NCBI GenBank assembly: GCA_903937035.1
Contig: CAIZXS010000024.1
Span: 1-34,355 of the forward strand
From: an uncultured bacterium
GTDB lineage: Bacteria; Patescibacteriota; Minisyncoccia; Moranbacterales; UBA2206
Direction: 5' to 3'
DNA: 34,355 bases
Below the pieces are notes generated by a model. It had not been told where the DNA came from, ran no database searches, and worked only from the letters and a program-made list of their open reading frames with translations. Below, piece after piece: positions 28,913 to 34,355 of this stretch; the first letter of the stretch is position 1, and each line of letters opens with the position of its first letter. A program made the translations under genes and the position numbers.

Positions 28913-30181
28913 ATGAAGAAAAAATTGATTGTGAGTTTGCTAGCGGTGTCTGCTTGGGCTTTTGGATTTTTGGTTGTGCCAACAGTCAATGCGGAAAGTA
29001 AGGCTGAGGGAAAAATTCCCGGGCAATACATTGTTGTTTTCAGAGACAACATTGAAGTGGAATCGGTGACCAAGGAGTTGGTTAAAAATCAAGGTCTCGG
29101 GCATCTTTTCACCTATGCGCATGCGCTCAAGGGTTTTGCCGCTACCATTCCTGACGCGAAACTGGCAAAGATCAAAAATGATCCGCGCGTGGCGGCTGTG
29201 GTGGAAGATCGGATTGTGACGGCGAATGTCAAACCGGCTCCTGTGGTTGCCCCGATAACTTCGCCGACACAAAAAGTGCCTAATGGAATCAAGCGGATTG
29301 GTGCGGAAGGTTTAGCCAATAATGGTCTTGGCGTGACCGTAGCGGTGATTGACACCGGGATTGACCTGACACATCTCGATCTCGCGACTAATATCTTAGG
29401 CAAAGGAAAGAGTTGTGTTCCAAGAGTTGCTTCGGCAAAGGATGATAATGGACATGGGACGCATGTGGCAGGCACAATTGCGGCCGCTGATAATAGTATT
29501 GGTGCGATTGGAGTGGCTCCACAGGCAAAATTGGTGCCAGTCAAAGTGCTGGACAAAACAGGTTCCGGCAGCACATCCAGCGTGATCTGTGGAATTGACT
29601 GGGTGACCGCGAATGCCTCCACACTGAAGATTAAGGTGGCCAATATGAGTTTGGGTGGAGGAGGTTTGAGCGATAATAATTGTGGCTATACTAATGGTGA
29701 TTTGATGCATCAGGCGATTTGCAAATCTCGCGATGCCGGTGTCACCTATGTTGTGGCGGCGGGAAATGAAGGTGTAGACGCTTCAAATTCAGTGCCAGCG
29801 GCCTATGACGATGCGGTCATCACCGTTTCCGCATTAGTTGATACGGATGGGAAATTCGGTGGCTATGGCGGCTTAACCAGTTATGGCACCGATGATACTT
29901 TCGCCAGCTTTAGTAATTACGGAACGGTGGTTGATCTGGGCGCGCCGGGAGTGAATATTTATTCGACTTGGAAAGGTGGAGCATATAATACAATCAGCGG
30001 AACCAGTATGGCAACCCCGCATGTCAGTGGCGCGGCCGCGCTGTATCTTTCCGCTTACCCAGAATCTTCATGGACGACAGTGCGGGATGAGTTGCGTTTA
30101 TTGGGAGAAAAAATCGGCGATGGGCACACGGACCCAACCGGAAAATATCTTGACCCGGTAGTTAATGTTCTTGGTTTCTAG
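28913..30181 (+). CDS. Secreted subtilisin-like serine protease (S8)
   Basis: 422 residues: signal peptide (about 1-27, TVNA-ES), an I9 propeptide (about 34-104, GQYIVVFRDNIEVE), and a catalytic domain with D147 (VAVIDTGID), H181 (DDNGHGTHVAG) and S365 (SGTSMATPHVSG). The oxyanion Asn is in VAAGNEG. The length matches a simple extracellular subtilase without C-terminal extensions. It would be auto-processed outside the cell and could degrade proteins of neighbours or mature the surface proteins encoded nearby. It lies 40 bp after the amidase gene, no SD, and is followed by a terminator. Confidence 0.96.
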   Translation: MKKKLIVSLLAVSAWAFGFLVVPTVNAESKAEGKIPGQYIVVFRDNIEVESVTKELVKNQGLGHLFTYAHALKGFAATIPDAKLAKIKNDPRVAAVVEDRIVTANVKPAPVVAPITSPTQKVPNGIKRIGAEGLANNGLGVTVAVIDTGIDLTHLDLATNILGKGKSCVPRVASAKDDNGHGTHVAGTIAAADNSIGAIGVAPQAKLVPVKVLDKTGSGSTSSVICGIDWVTANASTLKIKVANMSLGGGGLSDNNCGYTNGDLMHQAICKSRDAGVTYVVAAGNEGVDASNSVPAAYDDAVITVSALVDTDGKFGGYGGLTSYGTDDTFASFSNYGTVVDLGAPGVNIYSTWKGGAYNTISGTSMATPHVSGAAALYLSAYPESSWTTVRDELRLLGEKIGDGHTDPTGKYLDPVVNVLGF

Positions 30182-30244
30182 TTTTGCGTTTATTGAAAAA
30201 AATTAATGTAAAGGTCAAAAGGATCAGTTAGTTTTGAAATTTCA

Positions 30245-30278
30245 AAAACAATCCCGCAATCGCTGGGGTTGTTTTTTT
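30245..30278 (+). terminator. Terminator of the amidase-protease unit
   Basis: CAATCCC (30249-30255) paired with GGGGTTG (30265-30271), flanked by As and seven Ts. Confidence 0.8.
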
Positions 30279-30295
30279 GGAGAAATATATTTACG

Positions 30296-30320
30296 ACATA
30301 ATTTTTCCTTTTGTCAAACC
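30296..30320 (+). repeat. Cassette-boundary motif, copy C
   Basis: ACATAATTTTTCCTTTTGTC, then AAACC. Matches copy D at 22 of 25 positions. It lies 40 bp upstream of the ATPase promoter -35. Confidence 0.7.
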
Positions 30321-30335
30321 TAAAAACAGCATAAT

Positions 30336-30404
30336 TTGACAAAATATCATAATATGTGTATAGTTGATACATAAATTAGATATAAAATATGTATTACTAA
30401 TACA
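30336..30404 (+). promoter_or_regulatory. Promoter and double operator of the AAA-ATPase gene
   Basis: TTGACA (30336-30341), 17 bp, TATAGT (30359-30364). Two dyads share TGTAT...ATACA: 30357-30371 (5-bp spacer, overlapping the -10) and 30390-30404 (TGTATTA-C-TAATACA, perfect), 33 bp apart, about three helical turns. This looks like a two-site operator for a dimeric repressor. Confidence 0.7.
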
Positions 30405-30411
30405 CAAATTT

Positions 30412-31536
30412 ATGATTAAGCGCTTTTTTAGCCCCATTGAGCCATTGTTAGCACCGAACAAGGTGCTGATTATCTATGGTCCAAGACGGGTTGGCAAAAC
30501 AACCCTGCTCAATGAACTACTTGAGAATACAGCTCTAAAATATCGTTTTGATTCTGGAGAGAATATCCGCGTGCAAGAAGTGTTGAGTTCGCGCGACTTT
30601 GAAAAAATCAAAGAGTATGTTGGAGACAATGAACTGATTGCGATTGATGAGGCGCAACAAATTCCCAACATTGGAATGGGGCTGAAAATTATTGTTGATC
30701 AAATCCCGGGGATAAAAGTTGTTGTGACCGGCTCATCAAGTTTCGAATTATTCAATCAAGTTGGAGAACCGCTGGTGGGCAGAAAAAAAACTATTACGTT
30801 ATTTCCCTTTGCCCAACTGGAACTGGCTAAACTATACAATACTTTTGAGCTTACCGGGCGTTTGGAAGAATTTCTGGTATATGGAGCATATCCGGATGTT
30901 TTTTTGGCAAAAACGAAACAAGAGAAAATGATTTTGCTCAACGAAATTGTCGATGCCTATCTTTTGAAAGATGTGCTGGCGCTGGATGATATCAAAAAAT
31001 CGCGCACACTAGTGGATTTGGTGAAGTTGCTCGCACTTCAAATTGGCTCCGAGGTGTCGCTCAATGAATTGGCCAGGCAGTTGAGCGCCAATGTGCGCAC
31101 GATTGAAAAATATTTGGATATTTTGGAAAAAGGTTTTGTGATTGTTTCTCTCTCTGCGCTGAAGCGCAATCTGCGCAATGAAATTCGCGATAAAAGAAAA
31201 TATTATTTCTATGATTTGGGAGTGCGCAACGCTTTACTTTCCCAGTTTAATGACGTAACTCTCAGAAATGATATCGGGGCACTTTGGGAAAACTTTCTTT
31301 TTATTGAACGGCTGAAAAAATGTTCCTACCAATCCTTGTTTTCCAGTCGGTATTTCTGGCGCACCTATGATCAAAAAGAGCTTGATCTCATCGAGGAATA
31401 TGGTGGAGTTTTTCATGCCTATGAGTTTAAATGGAAAAAAATCAAAGCGCCTTATCCGAAGAAATTTATGGAAAGTTATCCACAATCCAAATTTACAGTA
31501 ATTAATCGGGAAAATTTCTTGGAGTTTGTAATTTAA
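30412..31536 (+). CDS. AAA ATPase with DUF4143 domain
   Basis: 374 residues from ATG 30412; an upstream TTG overlaps the -10 box and is rejected. AAA_14-type P-loop IIYGPRRVGKTTLLNEL, Walker B LIAIDEAQQIPN, sensor VVVTGSSSFEL. A winged-helix-like part follows (SLNELARQLSANVRTIEKYLDILEKGFVI), then the DUF4143 nuclease-like end with RTYDQKELDLIEEYGG and EFKW. This family is widespread in archaea and CPR as solitary accessory genes; its role is unknown, with defence or mobile-element functions suggested. Here it stands alone between two copies of a repeated boundary motif. Confidence 0.9.
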   Translation: MIKRFFSPIEPLLAPNKVLIIYGPRRVGKTTLLNELLENTALKYRFDSGENIRVQEVLSSRDFEKIKEYVGDNELIAIDEAQQIPNIGMGLKIIVDQIPGIKVVVTGSSSFELFNQVGEPLVGRKKTITLFPFAQLELAKLYNTFELTGRLEEFLVYGAYPDVFLAKTKQEKMILLNEIVDAYLLKDVLALDDIKKSRTLVDLVKLLALQIGSEVSLNELARQLSANVRTIEKYLDILEKGFVIVSLSALKRNLRNEIRDKRKYYFYDLGVRNALLSQFNDVTLRNDIGALWENFLFIERLKKCSYQSLFSSRYFWRTYDQKELDLIEEYGGVFHAYEFKWKKIKAPYPKKFMESYPQSKFTVINRENFLEFVI

Positions 31537-31562
31537 CGGTTGAGTTTTTAATCGTTTTTCGA

Positions 31563-31605
31563 AGGGAAAAATCATTCGGGCCATAATTTTCCCTTTTGTC
31601 AAGCC
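31563..31605 (+). repeat. Cassette-boundary motif, copy D, also a terminator-like hairpin
   Basis: Core 31581-31605: CCATAATTTTCCCTTTTGTC, then AAGCC. Upstream AAGGGAAAA (31562-31570) pairs with the TTTTCCCTT of the motif, giving a stem with Ts behind it that can terminate the ATPase transcript. It lies 35 bp before the next promoter. Confidence 0.7.
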
Positions 31606-31615
31606 AAAAAGATGC

Positions 31616-31643
31616 TTGACAAGTTTCAAAGTGTTGGTATACT
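31616..31643 (+). promoter_or_regulatory. Promoter of a candidate small RNA
   Basis: TTGACA (31616-31621), 16 bp, TATACT (31638-31643) with TGG extension. Predicted start near 31650. Confidence 0.8.
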
Positions 31644-31649
31644 TTAGCC

Positions 31650-31816
31650 AATAATAGTTTTTCGTAAGGGTGAGGCCAAAATAATACACAACTGAATAGC
31701 GGTTTTTCATGCGTGGATTATTTTGCGTGCAATGGAACTATGAACAGAAATAAAAATTTTAACGTGAATTTTTTTGTCGACCAACTCTAGGCAGTTTGCT
31801 TTGGGTTGGTTTTTTT
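31650..31816 (+). ncRNA. Candidate stand-alone small RNA (about 165 nt)
   Basis: A near-consensus promoter and a clear terminator (ACCAAC 31780-31785 with GTTGGT 31805-31810, then Ts) bracket 165 nt with no credible ORF. Two in-frame ATGs lack SDs. No known RNA family is recognised. It lies in the 615-bp gene-free gap 31537-32151, which also holds motif D, a MITE-like repeat and the promoter of the surface-protein gene. Confidence 0.6.
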
Positions 31817-31871
31817 ATTTTCTACGAATTACGAATAGATACGAATGTACGAATATACAAAAAGTTTCCTA

Positions 31872-32039
31872 GTGTCATCCCCGAGAAGTCGGGGATCCAG
31901 GTACCTCGGGTTTGGTAGATAGAAAAAAGAGCGATTAGGTAAGAAGCTGACTGTAACATAAAGTAAAAAGATTTATAATTCGATTTGCTAGAGTTTATAA
32001 CTAGTGGAACTTGGATTCCCGTCTTCACGGGAATGACAC
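31872..32039. repeat. MITE-like element with terminal inverted repeats
   Basis: The left end GTGTCATCCCCGAGAAGTCG (31872-31891) and the right end (TTCACGGGAATGACAC, 32024-32039) are inverted complements. Each end also contains its own hairpin (CCCCGA-GAAG-TCGGGG; TTCCCGT-CTTC-ACGGGAA). Total 168 bp, no ORF. GTCAT(C/T)CCCG-type ends are common in small bacterial palindromic elements. Confidence 0.8.
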
Positions 32040-32074
32040 GCAAGGGGTGAAGGTGGTATAAGCTAAATAATTTA

Positions 32075-32104
32075 TTGTAACATTTTTTTAACATTTTTTA
32101 TGAT
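32075..32104 (+). promoter_or_regulatory. Possible promoter of the surface-protein gene
   Basis: TTGTAA (32075-32080), 18 bp, TATGAT (32099-32104). AT-rich leader of about 40 nt, no SD. Confidence 0.45.
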
Positions 32105-32151
32105 AGCATGATAGTAAGCTTAATAAATAGGTATTTTTTAATATTAAACAT

Positions 32152-34355
32152 ATGAACAAAATGAAAAAACTGTTTCAAATGCAGTGGACGCAGAAAGAAC
32201 TGCGAACGGGGAAAAGAATTATGGCAAGCATCATGCTTCCGATTTTGATTTTCCAAATGACCTCTATGAATTTTCTGGCGATGGAGATGATGACGGCGAT
32301 GGCCGCCGATGGATCGGGAAATATGACAATTGACCGCGACACAACAGCGGCTGGTGCGACGCATGATTATCGCTTGACTTTTGATCCAACCGAGGCGATG
32401 GATGGTGGAAAAGTTAAAGTTAATGTGCCGGATGGTTGGACAGCACCTGACTGCAGCGGAGATGATGCGAATGTTGCAATGCATGATGTGGGGAGCCCTA
32501 CTGGACTTTCTTTGAGTTGTAGTGGGAGAGATATCGAGGTGACTATTGGAACAATGGCTTCCAATCAAGGCTTCTATTTGAATCTAACTGATTTTGTGGC
32601 ACCAAATACAACAGGAACTGCCAGGTTTAACACGGAAACAAAAATTAGTGCCGGTGGGAGCTATAATGGGATCAACGATGATCCTGAGGTGACAATTACT
32701 CCTGGAGCGGTTGCGAGTTATCAAATCAGCACGATTGCTGATCAAACTGTCGGTGTGAATTTTCCAGCGATAACAATTACCGCGAAAGATATTAATGGTA
32801 ATAAGACTAATGGAAGTGCTAGTGTTAATATTTCAGTGAAAACCGGAACTGGAAATTTAGTGGGTGATACTTCGGCTAATACTTCAACCGATGGAGATGA
32901 CACCGTTACTCTGAAATATGACAAGGTTGAAAATGGTGTAATTCTCGAGGCGGACGATGGAACGATTGATGATAACAGTAATGCTTTTGATGTGGATAAT
33001 ATTTTGGCACCGGTGATTTCTCTGCCGGCATCAAGCACGAATGATTCAACACCGCTGGTGAATTGGAATGATGTGAGTGGAACGGGATTGGAATATGCAA
33101 TGAAACTCATTCCTAAGGTTGCGGGCAGTTGCGATGCTGACGATTATTCTTCCCCGCTTGTGAGTTATTCTGGTGCGACTTCTCAGTATCAGGTTTTGCC
33201 TGGTGAAGCGCTTTTGGACGAAACAACTTATTGTATTCAAGTAGTGGGAACGGATGATTATGCTAATGTGGCTAGCGGGTATAAACAATTTGGTCTTTTG
33301 ACCGCCAAACCGGCAACACCGAGCGCAGTGACGATTCCAGCTTCGGTTGATACGCCAGCAAATACGATTAACATATATAATAATGAATCCTTTGATACAA
33401 TCACTACTTTTGGAGGAAATCTTGATGGTGGAAATGTTTATGTGAAATTGGTAGATGGTTTGAGTTTACAAGCGCTTGATGATGCGGCTATTTCTGGAAA
33501 TGGAACCACCGCGACAACTAGTGGGGGAGATGCAAGCTCTTTGCAACAAGGATCACTCAATCTTTATGCTAGAGTATCTGATTCAGCCACTAATTCGAGT
33601 GACTGGAGTGGAGCGCAAGTGATTAATAAAGATACGGATACCCCAGACAAGCCAGCTGGACTTTCAGCGACGACTCCAACAAACGATTCAACTCCGGATT
33701 TGAATTGGGATGATGCTAGTGGAGCTTCGCATTATTATCTTGAATTGGACAATGATTCAAATTTTTCTTCTCCAGTTAAAAGCGTTGCTGATCACACAAC
33801 AATTACAGCGAGTAACTATACTTTAGCTGGAACGACACTCACAACTGATGGCACATACTATTGGAGAGTGAGAAGTTTGGACGCAGCATGGAACAAATCC
33901 AACTGGAGCACCAGCGGAAGTTTTGTGTTTGATGGAACGGCGCCGATTGTTGATGCGGGAGCAAATATAACAACGAACACATTATCTCAAGCAATAAATG
34001 CCACAGTCGATGGTTCAGTTTCTGGAGTAGCGACATATCTTTGGGAACAAGTAGGAGGAGCTGAAGTATCTTTTAGTGCAACTAATGTTAAAGATCCTGA
34101 TGTAACTGCCATAAGTGCGCAAGGGACATATACCTTAAGATTGACTGTTACTGATAATGCTGGAAATAGTGCTAATGATACGATGACGTTTGTGTATGAT
34201 ACAACCGGTCCAACTCTTTCATTCACGGATGATGTATTGGCTGGGCCAGTTACTAGCGATACGGTGGCTGCCGATTGGGGAGATGCAATTGTCTTGAAGT
34301 GGGACTATGATACCGACGGAACTTGCTCAACAACTGCTGGAGATTATTCCAAGAC
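32152..34355 (+). CDS. Large cell-surface protein with Ig/Fn3/PKD-like repeats (partial)
   Basis: The frame opens at ATG 32152 and is still open at the window end: 734 codons with no stop, so the protein is longer. The N-terminus has a long signal region (GKRIMASIMLPILIFQM and MAA near residue 51). Then come beta-sandwich modules: an adhesin-like first domain (about 52-190); an Ig-like domain (about 190-285); two related Fn3-like domains sharing NDSTP-x2-NW-D (about 300-380 and 505-590, the second with YYWRVRSLD); and a PKD-like domain (about 600-685, DAGANITTNT to LRLTVTDNAGNS). The composition, rich in Thr/Ser/Asp/Gly with few Cys, fits an S-layer or adhesin protein. Confidence 0.85.
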   Translation, partial: MNKMKKLFQMQWTQKELRTGKRIMASIMLPILIFQMTSMNFLAMEMMTAMAADGSGNMTIDRDTTAAGATHDYRLTFDPTEAMDGGKVKVNVPDGWTAPDCSGDDANVAMHDVGSPTGLSLSCSGRDIEVTIGTMASNQGFYLNLTDFVAPNTTGTARFNTETKISAGGSYNGINDDPEVTITPGAVASYQISTIADQTVGVNFPAITITAKDINGNKTNGSASVNISVKTGTGNLVGDTSANTSTDGDDTVTLKYDKVENGVILEADDGTIDDNSNAFDVDNILAPVISLPASSTNDSTPLVNWNDVSGTGLEYAMKLIPKVAGSCDADDYSSPLVSYSGATSQYQVLPGEALLDETTYCIQVVGTDDYANVASGYKQFGLLTAKPATPSAVTIPASVDTPANTINIYNNESFDTITTFGGNLDGGNVYVKLVDGLSLQALDDAAISGNGTTATTSGGDASSLQQGSLNLYARVSDSATNSSDWSGAQVINKDTDTPDKPAGLSATTPTNDSTPDLNWDDASGASHYYLELDNDSNFSSPVKSVADHTTITASNYTLAGTTLTTDGTYYWRVRSLDAAWNKSNWSTSGSFVFDGTAPIVDAGANITTNTLSQAINATVDGSVSGVATYLWEQVGGAEVSFSATNVKDPDVTAISAQGTYTLRLTVTDNAGNSANDTMTFVYDTTGPTLSFTDDVLAGPVTSDTVAADWGDAIVLKWDYDTDGTCSTTAGDYSK

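Noticed and set aside
30364-30411. TTG start for the AAA ATPase
   Set aside because: It overlaps the -10 box and the operator. ATG 30412 directly precedes the conserved IKRFFSPIEPLL start.
32098-33288. Minus-strand ORFs opposite the surface protein
   Set aside because: They are antisense shadows of a continuous plus-strand frame with signal peptide and Ig/Fn3 domains.

Overview
The window looks like a chromosomal segment of an uncultivated, reduced-genome bacterium of the Candidate Phyla Radiation (Patescibacteria, Parcubacteria-like). This is inferred from a eukaryote-like IleRS, many leaders without a Shine-Dalgarno (SD) sequence, AbiEii and AAA/DUF4143 accessory genes, small palindromic repeats that even sit in-frame inside ileS, and a single-membrane-style surface proteome (TasA/SipW, a secreted subtilase, an amidase and a very long Ig-like surface protein). 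TGA is used as a normal stop (IS30 transposase, rfbC), so the UGA-recoding CPR lineages are unlikely. There are no rRNA, tRNA or CRISPR loci.

Layout. 1-0.9 kb: the 3' end of an IS30 transposase, an outward promoter and a small unknown gene. 0.9-4.4 kb (minus strand): dnaE. 4.6-7.0 kb: rnhB, a GT4 glycosyltransferase and a rhodanese. 7.1-8.0 kb: an unknown secreted protein with its own promoter and leader hairpin. 8.08-11.5 kb: a T-box leader interrupted by a 68-nt perfectly centred hairpin, then ileS, which carries three palindromic repeats in-frame. 11.7-14.5 kb: rfbC, a small membrane protein, rfbB and rfbD (dTDP-rhamnose synthesis, no rfbA here). 14.6-16.7 kb: a candidate minus-strand ncRNA, a CxCxC microprotein and a type IV pilus-type ATPase. 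16.7-19.5 kb: a CAP-domain protein behind a structured leader and a membrane-anchored beta-propeller protein flanked by long inverted repeats.

19.7-25.4 kb is the most unusual part: an SPFH-like protein, three receiver-like genes that are degenerate or broken, and four small Cys-rich proteins, three of which share one cysteine spacing pattern. All have strong or purine-rich SDs, and they surround a TasA-SipW-TasA/TapA-like secretion operon. 25.4-32.1 kb holds two accessory cassettes (AbiEi/AbiEii; an AAA-DUF4143 ATPase). Each is bounded by copies of a roughly 25-bp motif next to promoters. Between them lie a PGRP amidase and an S8 protease. A candidate ncRNA and a MITE-like repeat follow. 32.15 kb to the end is the N-terminal part of a large Ig/Fn3/PKD-like surface protein that runs off the window.

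Functionally the window mixes a few core genes (replication, RNA-primer removal, Ile-tRNA charging with tRNA-sensing control) with cell-surface construction: rhamnose, glycosyl transfer, matrix fibre, peptidoglycan and protein hydrolases, and pilus motor. The possible new biology is the receiver/Cys-rich microprotein module and the repeat-bounded accessory cassettes.
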